Assembly (NCBI GenBank): GCA_902798825.1
Contig: CADBYI010000034.1
Location: 1-45,576, forward strand
DNA length: 45,576 bases
DNA from: an uncultured Eubacteriales bacterium
Lineage (GTDB): Bacteria > Bacillota > Clostridia > Christensenellales > CAG-138
Direction of reading: 5' to 3'
The position numbers and the translations under genes were made by a program. This document shows, piece by piece, positions 30,365 to 38,604 of this stretch. The notes under the pieces were generated by a model. The model saw only the letters and a program-made list of their open reading frames with translations. It ran no database searches and had not been told where the DNA came from. Each line of letters opens with the position of its first letter. Position 1 is the stretch's first letter.

Positions 30365-31240
30365 ATGAGCAAAGACAACGGAAGCAGCGTCACTTACAAG
30401 ATCTTTTCCTTCGTGGTGCTGATCATTTTGGCGTTCCTCTTCATCTTCCCTCTGTACTGGATCATCACCGGCATGTTCAAGCCCCCGGCCGTCATCAACT
30501 CGCCCACCCCTCAGTGGTGGCCTCATGAGTGGACCATGCGGAACATTACGGAGCTGTTCTCCCGCCGCACGGCGCCCCTGTTCAGCGAGATCGCCCTCCG
30601 GGTTCCCGGCGCCCTTCGCTGGCTGATCAACACCGTGTTCATGGCGATCATGGCCATGATCCTCACCTGCATCACCGCCGCCATGGCCGGCTATGCCCTG
30701 GCCAAGAAGCGGTTCATCGGCCGGACCTTCCTCTTCAGCCTCATCGTGGCGGCCATGGCCCTGCCCAAGCAGGTCATCCTGGTGCCCCTGGTTCGGGAGA
30801 TCAGCGCCTTGGGGCTGTATGACAACATCTGGGCCGTCATATTGCCCACGGTGGGCTGGCCCTTCGGCGTGTTCCTCATGAAGCAATTCTCCGAGGGCAT
30901 CCCCGGAGAGATGCTGGAGGCCGCCCGCATCGACGGCGCCAGCGAGCTCAAGACCTTCACCAGCGTGGTCATACCCATGATCAAGCCGGGCATCGGGGCC
31001 TTGGCCATCTTCACCTTCATCAACTCCTGGAACGACTACTTCCTGCAGCTGATCATGCTGACCAGCAACAGCAATCTGACCATCTCCCTGGGCATCGCCA
31101 CCATGCAGGCGGAGAACTCCACGGACTTCGGCTTGATCATGGCGGGCGCGGCTTTGGCAGCGGTACCCATCATCATCGTGTTCCTGCTGTTCCAGAAGTA
31201 CTTCACCAAGGGCATTACCATGGGCGCGGTGAAGGGATAA
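30365..31240 (+). CDS. Sugar ABC transporter permease 2
   Basis: 291 residues; ATG follows GGGGGGTGAGG. It has six membrane helices and the EAA loop EAARIDGASELKTFTSVVIP, and starts with the FIFPLYWIITGMFK segment of UgpE/MalG-type CUT1 subunits. It lies 12 bases after permease 1, which it joins as heterodimer. The next gene, yhcH-like, starts four bases after its stop. Confidence 0.92.
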   Translation: MSKDNGSSVTYKIFSFVVLIILAFLFIFPLYWIITGMFKPPAVINSPTPQWWPHEWTMRNITELFSRRTAPLFSEIALRVPGALRWLINTVFMAIMAMILTCITAAMAGYALAKKRFIGRTFLFSLIVAAMALPKQVILVPLVREISALGLYDNIWAVILPTVGWPFGVFLMKQFSEGIPGEMLEAARIDGASELKTFTSVVIPMIKPGIGALAIFTFINSWNDYFLQLIMLTSNSNLTISLGIATMQAENSTDFGLIMAGAALAAVPIIIVFLLFQKYFTKGITMGAVKG

Positions 31241-31244
31241 GCCT

Positions 31245-31697
31245 ATGATTTTGGGTAAATTGTCTCAAGCATGGGCCTATCGCGGTATCCACCCCCGGCT
31301 CGATCAGGTGCTGGACCGTCTGAACGATGATTTTCTGTCCACGGTCGGTCCCAAGGCCATGCAGCTGGAGGGAGACGCCCTGTACGTCACCCGCTTTACC
31401 TACGAGACCCTGCCTCTGGAGGAGACATTCTTCGAGGCCCATAAGCGGTATTTGGACGTGCATCTTATGGTGCAGGGCGAGGAACGGGTGGAGATCGCTT
31501 CCCCTGAAGGGTTGACGCTCTTCGAGCAGCGGGACGATTTCTATGCCTATCGGGGTGAGGCCGAGCAGAGCCTGATCCTCAGGCCCGGCTCCTTCCTGGT
31601 GGTGTTCCCGGAGGACGCCCACCGCATCAAGATCGCGGTGAAGGAACCCGAAACGGTGTCCAAGGTGGTGTTCAAGGTGCTGGTCTACGATGAATAA
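31245..31697 (+). CDS. YhcH/NanQ-like beta-barrel protein (DUF386)
   Basis: 150 residues. The motif FFEAHKRYLDVHLMVQGEERVE and the C-terminal FPEDAHRIKI contain the conserved metal-site His and Glu residues of the YhcH/YjgK/YiaL family, a cupin-like barrel. In E. coli, YhcH (NanQ) speeds anomer conversion of sialic acid after import. Location between a sugar transporter and an N-acetylneuraminate lyase supports the same role. The spacing to both neighbours is short, so it is inside the operon. Confidence 0.88.
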   Translation: MILGKLSQAWAYRGIHPRLDQVLDRLNDDFLSTVGPKAMQLEGDALYVTRFTYETLPLEETFFEAHKRYLDVHLMVQGEERVEIASPEGLTLFEQRDDFYAYRGEAEQSLILRPGSFLVVFPEDAHRIKIAVKEPETVSKVVFKVLVYDE

Positions 31698-31713
31698 AGG
31701 AATGGAGATTACA

Positions 31714-32624
31714 ATGAAGGACATTCAAAAGTACAAAGGCGTATTCCCTGCATTTTACGCCTGCTATGACAAGAACGGCGAGGTCGACCCTGCGGCGGTT
31801 CGCAAGCTCGCCGCCCACCTGATCCAAAAGGGCGTCAAGGGCGTCTATGTGGGCGGCTCCTCCGGGGAGTGGAGCGGAAGCTGGTGCTGGAGAACGTGAT
31901 GGAGGCGGCCCAGGGCAAGCTCACCGTCATCGCCCACGTGGCCTGCAACAACACCCGGGACAGCCAGGAGCTGGCCCGCCACGCGGAGAGCCTGGGCGTG
32001 GATGCCATCGCGTCCATCCCGCCCATCTACTTCAGACTTCCGGATCGGGCCATCGCCCAATACTGGAACGACATCAGCGCCGCTGCGCCCCACACGGATT
32101 TCATCATCTACAACATCCCCCAGCTGGCGGGCGTGGCCCTGACCATCCCCCTGCTCAAGGAGATGCTGAAGAATCCCAACGTGATCGGCGTCAAGAACTC
32201 CTCCATGCCCGTCCAAGACATCCAGATGTTCAAGGACGAGGGCACCCGGGGGGACCGTCCCTTCGTGGTGTTCAACGGCCCCGACGAGCAGTTCATCTCC
32301 GGCCTCATGATAGGGGCGGACGGCGGCATCGGCGGTACCTACGGGGCCATGCCGGAGCTGTTCGTGAAGCTCTACGGGCTATTCCGGGACGGCAAGTGGG
32401 CCGAAGCCCGGCAGCTCCAATACGACGTGGACAACATCATCTATGCCCTTTGTGCCGGCAAGTGCAACCTGTACGCCGCCATCAAAGAGGTGCTGCGGCG
32501 CCGGGAGGGGTTGGACATCGGCAGTGTCCGGCCGCCTCTGGCAGCCTATACGGCGGAGGACGACGCAGCGATCGCCCACGCCGTGTCCCTGATCGATCTG
32601 GCCATGAAGCGCTGGGTCGGTTGA
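31714..32624 (+). pseudogene. nanA: N-acetylneuraminate lyase, frame broken near the start
   Basis: NanA splits sialic acid into ManNAc and pyruvate. The first part, from ATG 31714 to about 31869, reads MKDIQKYKGVFPAFYACYDK...GVYVGGSSGE and then runs out of family likeness to a stop at 31897-31899. The rest continues in another frame from ERKLVLENV (31869) to 32624. In E. coli NanA seven residues separate GGSTGE from the ER pair; here only two bases do, so about 19 bases are missing. The catalytic Tyr (YNIPQLAG) and Schiff-base Lys (GVKNSS) are in the second part. As written it cannot give a full-length enzyme. A recent deletion or an assembly fault are both possible. Confidence 0.8.
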
Positions 32625-32808
32625 ACCGATCAAATCCCAACTATAAGGCCGAGGGCGTCCTACTCCACAACCAATAGGCGCCCCGCCTGAAAAAAAGGAG
32701 GAAACATCCGGCATCTCCCGGTGCGGCAGTGTGGAGACCTGTCGTAATGCGGCCCGAAAAGCCGCGAGAGCGCCCCATGCGGAGGCAGAGCGCCCAGAGA
32801 CAAGCAAA

Positions 32809-33987
32809 ATGGCAACCGTACAACTCAAGAACATCAAGAAGGTCTACCCCTACATCAGCGGCGAACAGAAGAAGTCCAAGAAGAAGGCCGATGATGCCCC
32901 CAAGAAGAAGATCAACCTGCAGATCACGGATGAAGGTGTCGTCGCCGTTCAGCAGTTCAGCCTGGACATCGCCGACAAGGAGTTCATCGTGCTGGTGGGC
33001 CCCTCCGGCTGCGGCAAGTCCACCACGTTGCGGATGGTGGCGGGTCTTGAGGAGATCACCGACGGCGAGCTGATCATCGACGGCAAGCTGGTGAACGACA
33101 TCCCGCCCAAGGACAGGGATATCGCCATGGTGTTCCAGAACTACGCCCTGTATCCCCATATGACCGTGTATGAGAACATGGCCTTCTCTTTGAAGCTCCG
33201 CCACGTGCCCAAGGACGAGATCGACAAGAAGGTGAAGGAAGCGGCGGAGATCCTGGACATCACCCAGTATCTGAACCGGAAGCCCAAGGCTCTGTCCGGC
33301 GGCCAGCGGCAGCGCGTGGCCATCGGCCGGGCCATCGTCCGTGCCCCGAAGGTCATGCTCATGGACGAGCCTCTTAGTAACCTGGACGCCAAGCTTCGTA
33401 ACGAGATGCGTGCCGAGATCATCAAGCTCCGCAAGCGGATCGACACCACTTTCATCTACGTGACCCACGACCAGACCGAGGCCATGACCTTGGGCGATCG
33501 GATCGTGATCATGAAGGACGGCTATATCCAGCAGATCGGCACCCCCCAGGAGGTGTTCAACCATCCCGCGAACCTGTTCGTGGCCGGGTTCATCGGCATG
33601 CCGGTGATGAACTTCTTCGACGCGAACCTGGTCCGGGAGGGCAGCAAGTACTTCGTGGAGGTGGGCGGCTACCGCACCGAGCTGGCTCCCGAGAAGGAGG
33701 AGCGGCTCCTCAACAACGACGTCCAGTCCCAGCCCGTCACGTTGGGCGTGCGCCCGGAGCACACGGACGTTTCCGACAGCGGCGTGGCGGCCACGGTGGA
33801 GGTGGCGGAGATGATGGGCTCCAGCGTCCATCTGCACGTGAACGCGGACGGCCACGACGTGATCATCATCGTGCCCACCATCGAGATGAAGGGCAACTAC
33901 GAGATGGGCGACATCGTCCACTTCTCCTTCCAGGGGAATGTTGCTCACGTCTTCTCCAAGGACACCGAAAAGAACCTGGAGTTCTGA
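32809..33987 (+). CDS. Multiple-sugar ABC transporter ATP-binding protein (MsmX/UgpC type)
   Basis: 392 residues from ATG 32809. Walker A is GPSGCGKST, the signature LSGGQRQRVAIGRA, Walker B VMLMDEP and the switch His in VTHD. The C-terminal TOBE/regulatory domain (about 270-392) is that of MsmX/MalK ATPases, which often power several CUT1 transporters. Between strand 1 and strand 2 it has an insert of about 25 residues rich in Lys (GEQKKSKKKADDAPKKK) that MsmX and MalK lack. It stands 184 bases behind nanA, with a hairpin (32749-32765) in the gap. A GTG at 32731 would add 26 unlike residues and is not preferred, although the ribosome site before ATG is weak. Confidence 0.9.
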   Translation: MATVQLKNIKKVYPYISGEQKKSKKKADDAPKKKINLQITDEGVVAVQQFSLDIADKEFIVLVGPSGCGKSTTLRMVAGLEEITDGELIIDGKLVNDIPPKDRDIAMVFQNYALYPHMTVYENMAFSLKLRHVPKDEIDKKVKEAAEILDITQYLNRKPKALSGGQRQRVAIGRAIVRAPKVMLMDEPLSNLDAKLRNEMRAEIIKLRKRIDTTFIYVTHDQTEAMTLGDRIVIMKDGYIQQIGTPQEVFNHPANLFVAGFIGMPVMNFFDANLVREGSKYFVEVGGYRTELAPEKEERLLNNDVQSQPVTLGVRPEHTDVSDSGVAATVEVAEMMGSSVHLHVNADGHDVIIIVPTIEMKGNYEMGDIVHFSFQGNVAHVFSKDTEKNLEF

Positions 33988-34002
33988 CACTCTACATCAC
34001 AG

Positions 34003-34034
34003 AAAAGGCCTGCGGATTTCTCCGCAGGCCTTTT
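34003..34034. terminator. Strong bidirectional terminator after the ATPase gene
   Basis: A 14-bp perfect stem, 34003-34016 with 34021-34034, loop TTTC; the stem ends are AAAA and TTTT, so it can act for the ATPase gene and for the convergent Wzz-like pair. Confidence 0.85.
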
Positions 34035-34063
34035 GCTATTCTCGTGATGGGGCAAGGGGCAGG

Positions 34064-35530
34064 TCAGGCGACCTGCGCTTCCTCCTTCTTGCGGCTGACG
34101 ATGATCGCCGCCACACACACCATGAAGCCGACTGCCACGATGGGACCGCAGGTCTTGATGGCCTTTTTGATGAAGGCGCCGGACAGGAGGCTGGGGGCGA
34201 AGGCACGGTATTCGGTGACGGTCACGGTCAGATCGTTGATCTTCTCGCTGGAAAAAGTCTGCATCATGGCCTTGAAGTCCGCCAGGATGGCATCGCTGTC
34301 GGCCACAAGGGCGCTGATGCTCTTTTCCAGCTGCTCCCGCCGAAGGGTGGTGACGCGCTCCGCCTCAGCGGCCGCGGCAGCCAGCTCCGCCTCACTCATG
34401 ACCGCGACGGTCTCCGTGGAGGGTTCTGCTGTGGTCTCGCTGTCGTCGCTGGCGGCGGCGGGCTGGGGCTGTGCCGCATCCTCGCTCAACAAATCGGAGA
34501 GCAGCAGCTCGTAGGTGGCGATCTGATAATTGATATCGGTGATGCCGTCGGCCACGTCCTTGCGTCGCCCCATGAGCCGATCGTAGGTCTCGGAGGAGTT
34601 GCCGTCGATCTTGGTCAATGCGTCGGTGGTCCGCAGGTAGATGATTTCGTTCTTCTCATAGGAGGCGATGAGCTTATCCAGTTTGACCAGTTCCAGCGTC
34701 TGCTTGTCCAGCTGATTGTTGAGGGACCGGATCTCATACTGGTACTGGGTCAGCAGACGGGCCGGGTCCTTCGTCAGGGCGTTGATGGTCAATTCGGCGT
34801 TCAGACGGCTGATGTTGCTGTCGATGAGGGTGTTCAGACGCACGCTGATGTCGTTGAAGCCAATCCCGTTCAATCGGAAGGTGGGGTCCAGATCATAGAG
34901 CTCCAGGGCGTAATCCGACATGGCGGTGAGGCGCTTCTCCAGGATCTGCAGCTGCTGGGGGTAGTCGTAATCCTCCAAGGTGAAGAGGGTCGCGCTGGTA
35001 TCCAGCCCAAAGGCATAGACCTGGGAGAAGTAGGCGCGATAGGCGTCCAGAATGCTCTTAAGCAGGGAGGACAGCTGAGTTTTTGTCAGGGACTTGTCAA
35101 AGTTGTTGTATAGCGCCACGTTGAAGGTGGTGGGATGATACGCCCCGATGGTCAGCTCCCTGCTGGCGGTGAAGTTCAGCAGCGATTCGTAATGCATGAC
35201 CTGCTCGGCCATGTCGTCCGGATAGACGCCGGAGATCACCAGGTCGGGCCGGATCTGCTCGGGGGTATAGGTCCCCTCCAAAGAGGCGCTTTGAAGGCCC
35301 TTGGAAAGGACCTCGTCCAGGGTCATATCCTGTACGTCGAAGGCTGTACCATTGGGCGCAGTGCCGGTGGCGGCCCCATCAAAGGTGAACACCAGCGTGG
35401 CGGTGGCATAGGTGGGGGAGGGCTTTGTGAAAAACAGAATGGCGGTCAGCGCCAGGCCCACGATGCCGCACGCCAGGATCACCAGGATCGTCGTCTTCAG
35501 CCAGTTGGTCTTTTTAGCTTGTTTCATCAT
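34064..35530 (-). CDS. Wzz-like two-TM membrane protein B
   Basis: 488 residues. A short cytoplasmic start and a helix at about 11-34 are followed by a large outer domain of some 420 residues and a second helix at about 459-478. The outer part has long helices with heptad-like patterns (RLNTLIDSNISRLNAELTINAL, QLDKQTLELVKLDKLIASYEK), and a disordered Ala/Ser/Thr/Pro/Glu stretch near 365-400. This topology is that of polysaccharide co-polymerases (Wzz/CapA-like) but the family Pro-rich motif before the second helix is not clear. The start overlaps the stop of protein A by four bases (ATGA). Role in surface polymer export or length control is inferred from shape only. Confidence 0.65.
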   Translation of the reverse strand: MMKQAKKTNWLKTTILVILACGIVGLALTAILFFTKPSPTYATATLVFTFDGAATGTAPNGTAFDVQDMTLDEVLSKGLQSASLEGTYTPEQIRPDLVISGVYPDDMAEQVMHYESLLNFTASRELTIGAYHPTTFNVALYNNFDKSLTKTQLSSLLKSILDAYRAYFSQVYAFGLDTSATLFTLEDYDYPQQLQILEKRLTAMSDYALELYDLDPTFRLNGIGFNDISVRLNTLIDSNISRLNAELTINALTKDPARLLTQYQYEIRSLNNQLDKQTLELVKLDKLIASYEKNEIIYLRTTDALTKIDGNSSETYDRLMGRRKDVADGITDINYQIATYELLLSDLLSEDAAQPQPAAASDDSETTAEPSTETVAVMSEAELAAAAAEAERVTTLRREQLEKSISALVADSDAILADFKAMMQTFSSEKINDLTVTVTEYRAFAPSLLSGAFIKKAIKTCGPIVAVGFMVCVAAIIVSRKKEEAQVA

Positions 35531-37080
35531 TCTGCCGCCTCCTTTCTCCGGGCGTTCCCATCCTTTTCCATCTTGAACTCCGGCGCCAAGCCGCTAAGGA
35601 ACCAGAGGCCGCAGGCGATGATTAGCCCGACCACGCCGCCGATGGCCATCTTTTTCACGTTGGCGGTCAGGAAGCTTTCCGACTTGCCCTGGGCAACGGT
35701 GTGGTTCGTATAGCCGGTGAAGAAGGGACTTTGGATGATCTCCTCGAACTGGGCGTTGATCTCGTCATAGATCCGCAGGCAGGTGGCAAGGACGGCGGAA
35801 AGCTCCTCCTGCACCTTCTCCGAATCGGTGGTGACGGAGGCGCCGGCGTCGTTCAGCCGGTTGAGCTTGTCCGTCAGGTCCGTGATCTCTATCTCCAGTT
35901 TGGCGACCTTGTCATAGTTCTCCGCCTGCTCGATGATCAGATTGTTATAATAATCGGTGGTCGTCTTGGTGGACTTGGCGGTGTCGCTCTCCTGCATGGA
36001 GACGAAGATCTCGTCGTTCTTATAGTTCTTGAGGATGTCCTGGTTGGTGGAGATGTTCTCGTTGAGCACGTCGAGCCGGGTCTGGGCGTTGCGCAGCTGA
36101 TACTGATAGGTGGTGACGAGGGCGCTCCTGTCCCGAACGATGTTGTTGGTATATACGTAGGAATACAGGTAATCCACGCTGACCGTCCGCGCCGTTTCCA
36201 GCTCCAGCATCAGATCCGCCAGGGAGCGACCGGTGCGCCAGGAGCGGTAGGCCTTGATAGCGTCGGGCTTTTCGTCGCAGAAGGAATACAGATTCTGCAC
36301 CCCGGTGCGGATAAGATCCAAACTTTCCTGGATGTCCAACGCGTCGATGTCGATGGCGGAGAACTCGTTGTCCGGGAGCCTGACATCCGCGTAGGTGGTC
36401 ACCAGGTACCCGTTGTAGGCGGACAGCACCCGATCCAGCACCAGCCGCAGCTCCGCATCCGTCAGCTCGTACGCCTTCAGGCCGAAGCCGTTGGCCAGGG
36501 AGACCACGAAGCTGTTGATGTAGGTGAGGTCGATGTTTTGGACCTGGGCATAGGCAGCGGCGCTCTTGTCGTCCATCATGCGGGAGGCCACCTCCTGCTG
36601 GCGGCGGCTGTCCTCGGTCAGTATCCGATCGATCCGGATGTTGTCCCTTAGATCGGCCAGGGCCAGCGGCTGGGAAAGGGTCAGCCCATCAAGGGCCGTC
36701 TGAAGCACGTAGGAGGAGGTGATCTGGTTCAGATCCAGCTCCCCGCCGTCCGGACTCGTCAGATCCTGTACAGGATCTGTGGAAATGATCTCTCCATCTT
36801 CGTCCCTTTGCACCACATCGTAATTGAGCGTCACCACGGAGGAGACGGTGAGGGGGGTCCTGCTGAACTGGTACATAAGCAGGGGGGCGCAAAGCCCCGC
36901 CACCAGGCACAGCACCATCACCCAGGCGTAGATGCGGAGCCTGGTCTTCATGGTGTGGAACACCCGTACGAGATCGATCTCGACCTCCCCGCTTTCCGGG
37001 GGCCGATTGACGATCAGGTTGATCTGCTGGCCCTGATCCACGGGGGGAAGCATGCCTTCCTTTCGTTCGTTCGTATCCAA
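35527..37080 (-). CDS. Wzz-like two-TM membrane protein A
   Basis: 517 residues from the minus-strand start at 37080 (TTG or ATG-like start after TAGGAGG). An N-terminal cytoplasmic stretch of 50 residues (VEIDLVRVFHTMKTRLRIYAW) resembles Wzz_N, a helix spans about 51-70, and a second one about 475-497, followed by a basic tail. The outer domain is mostly helical with coiled-coil segments (QYQLRNAQTRLDVLNENIS, YDKVAKLEIEITDLTDKLNRLND). It resembles protein B in layout and in parts of sequence, so the two are probably paralogues acting together. No tyrosine kinase, glycosyltransferase or flippase gene is near, which is odd for capsule genes. Confidence 0.65.
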   Translation of the reverse strand: MDTNERKEGMLPPVDQGQQINLIVNRPPESGEVEIDLVRVFHTMKTRLRIYAWVMVLCLVAGLCAPLLMYQFSRTPLTVSSVVTLNYDVVQRDEDGEIISTDPVQDLTSPDGGELDLNQITSSYVLQTALDGLTLSQPLALADLRDNIRIDRILTEDSRRQQEVASRMMDDKSAAAYAQVQNIDLTYINSFVVSLANGFGLKAYELTDAELRLVLDRVLSAYNGYLVTTYADVRLPDNEFSAIDIDALDIQESLDLIRTGVQNLYSFCDEKPDAIKAYRSWRTGRSLADLMLELETARTVSVDYLYSYVYTNNIVRDRSALVTTYQYQLRNAQTRLDVLNENISTNQDILKNYKNDEIFVSMQESDTAKSTKTTTDYYNNLIIEQAENYDKVAKLEIEITDLTDKLNRLNDAGASVTTDSEKVQEELSAVLATCLRIYDEINAQFEEIIQSPFFTGYTNHTVAQGKSESFLTANVKKMAIGGVVGLIIACGLWFLSGLAPEFKMEKDGNARRKEAAE

Positions 37081-37122
37081 AGAAAAACCTCCTATCCGGC
37101 ATTTTTATGTACAAAAATACAC

Positions 37123-37139
37123 ACGTACACAAAGTACGT
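37123..37139 (-). promoter_or_regulatory. Inverted repeat at the start of the Wzz-like transcript
   Basis: ACGTAC-N5-GTACGT (37123-37139) lies just downstream of the -10 box, over the expected +1. This is a good operator position for a repressor. A further TGTAC sits at 37109-37113. Confidence 0.4.
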
Positions 37140-37142
37140 CAT

Positions 37143-37171
37143 ATTATAGCATGGGCAGGGGAAAAAAGCAA
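37143..37171 (-). promoter_or_regulatory. Promoter of the Wzz-like pair
   Basis: Minus-strand TTGCTT (37171-37166) and TATAAT (37148-37143) with a 17-base spacer, with an added TG before the -10. This gives a strong promoter with a leader of about 55 bases. Confidence 0.8.
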
Positions 37172-37228
37172 CCGGGGCGGAAGATGTTGACAATGGAACG
37201 GTGCGTCAAAAAGCGACGGGCCGCAGGG

Positions 37229-38443
37229 CTACCGCGTGGCGGTCAAATAGGCCCACAAAACGTCCGCCCCGTCCAGAATGCTCAGTAGGCTGGTGGATTC
37301 CATCGGGTTGTGGGAGATGCCCTTTTCACAGGGAATGAAGACCATGCCCGTGGGGAACAGAGGCGCGAACGCCATGGCGTCGTGGCCGGCGCCGCTGGGC
37401 ATATTTCGGCAGGAGATGCCGAGCCGATCCGCCGCCGCCATAAGTCCCTGCTGAAGGGAGGGGTCCATGGAGACCGGGTCCAGCTCGCTGAGCTTCGATT
37501 CCGTGAGGGAGATGTTCCGCCGTTGACAGATCTCCCGGGCGGCGGACAGGGTGTCCTGCTCCATTCGGTCCAGACTGTCCAAGCGGCTGCCCCTCAGGTC
37601 GATGCCCAGCTCCGCAGCCCCGGGGACCACGTTGAGGGCATTGGGTGAATTCTGGAGGACGCCCACGGTGGCCACGGACTCACAGAGGGCCGCCTCCCGC
37701 CGGCCGATCTGCTCCACCGCCAGCACGATCTCCGCCGCGGCGCAGAGGGCGTCCTGCCGCATGGACATGGGCGTGGCGCCGGAATGCTCGGCCAGCCCCT
37801 TGAGCTGCAGCTTCCAGCGGCGGGGCCCGGCGATGGTGCTGACCACCCCCACCCGGGTATTCGTTTCCTCCAGGACTTTGCCCTGCTCGATGTGCAGCTC
37901 CAGATAGGCCCTGACCCCCGTGATCCGCGGCGGCGTCAGGCTAAGGCCCCGGCGGGCGAACACGTCCCCCAGGGTTACCCCGTTTTTGCCGGTGAGCCGG
38001 GCCAGCTGTTCCGGCCCCTCCTTCAGCTGGTGGGTGACGAGGCCGCTGCCCATGGTGCAGCAGCCGAAGTTGCTGGACTCCTCACAGCGGAAGGCCGCCA
38101 CCTTCAGGGGCAACAAACACCGTTCGTCCCTTGCCCGTTTCAAAAGCAAAAGCCCCGCCATGACCCCGGCCACGCCGTCATAGCGGCCGCCCTCGATCAC
38201 GGAATCCAAATGGGAGCCGATCAGGATATACTCGTCCGCCGGCGCAAGATACGCATAGGTGTTCCCCGCCAGGTCCGTTTCCACCGCGCAGCCCAGCTCC
38301 TTGGCCAAGGCGGTGAACCGGCGGTGCATCTCGTCCTCCGCCTCCGTGTAGCCGAGCCGGGTCACGCCGCCGTCGGGCAGGGCCCCCACCTCATAGAAGG
38401 TGTCGAACAGCCGCCCAAGATAGGCAAGATCGGAATGCTCCAT
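37229..38443 (-). CDS. M20-family amidohydrolase (allantoate / N-carbamoyl amino acid hydrolase type)
   Basis: 404 residues; ATG 38443 follows GAGGAGGACC. The di-metal peptidase fold shows GSHLDSVIEGGRYDG with metal His and Asp, FRCEESSNFGCCTMGS with metal Glu, and LELHIEQGKVLE, the signature of the AllC/HyuC/AmaB group; C-terminal SGAGHDA with metal His completes the site. Substrates in this group are N-carbamoyl-L-amino acids, allantoate or ureidoglycine. It stands alone with its own promoter, so its pathway cannot be read. Confidence 0.88.
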   Translation of the reverse strand: MEHSDLAYLGRLFDTFYEVGALPDGGVTRLGYTEAEDEMHRRFTALAKELGCAVETDLAGNTYAYLAPADEYILIGSHLDSVIEGGRYDGVAGVMAGLLLLKRARDERCLLPLKVAAFRCEESSNFGCCTMGSGLVTHQLKEGPEQLARLTGKNGVTLGDVFARRGLSLTPPRITGVRAYLELHIEQGKVLEETNTRVGVVSTIAGPRRWKLQLKGLAEHSGATPMSMRQDALCAAAEIVLAVEQIGRREAALCESVATVGVLQNSPNALNVVPGAAELGIDLRGSRLDSLDRMEQDTLSAAREICQRRNISLTESKLSELDPVSMDPSLQQGLMAAADRLGISCRNMPSGAGHDAMAFAPLFPTGMVFIPCEKGISHNPMESTSLLSILDGADVLWAYLTATR

Positions 38444-38477
38444 GGTGGGTCCTCCTCAAAAAAAGACTCTTTTTGGC

Positions 38478-38507
38478 ATCATACCAGAGCACAGGAAACC
38501 CTGTCAA
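38478..38507 (-). promoter_or_regulatory. Promoter of the M20 amidohydrolase
   Basis: Minus-strand TTGACA (38507-38502) and TATGAT (38483-38478) with an 18-base spacer, 35 bases before the start codon. Confidence 0.75.
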
Positions 38508-38528
38508 GGAGGCGGGCCTGGGGCTCTA

Positions 38529-38557
38529 TTGCGCCTGACGCGGCTTTGTGCTATACT
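38529..38557 (+). promoter_or_regulatory. Promoter of the MBOAT operon
   Basis: TTGCGC (38529-38534) and TATACT (38552-38557) with a 17-base spacer, about 48 bases before ATG 38605. Confidence 0.6.
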
Positions 38558-38604
38558 TACCCTGTCGAAATTTAGGGGTATATCCCAGCCAAAGGGGCCA
38601 AGCC

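Noticed and set aside
32731..32808. 26-residue extension of the ABC ATPase from a GTG
   Set aside because: No family resemblance and no ribosome site at normal distance; ATG 32809 gives the conserved start. The weak site before 32809 leaves some doubt.
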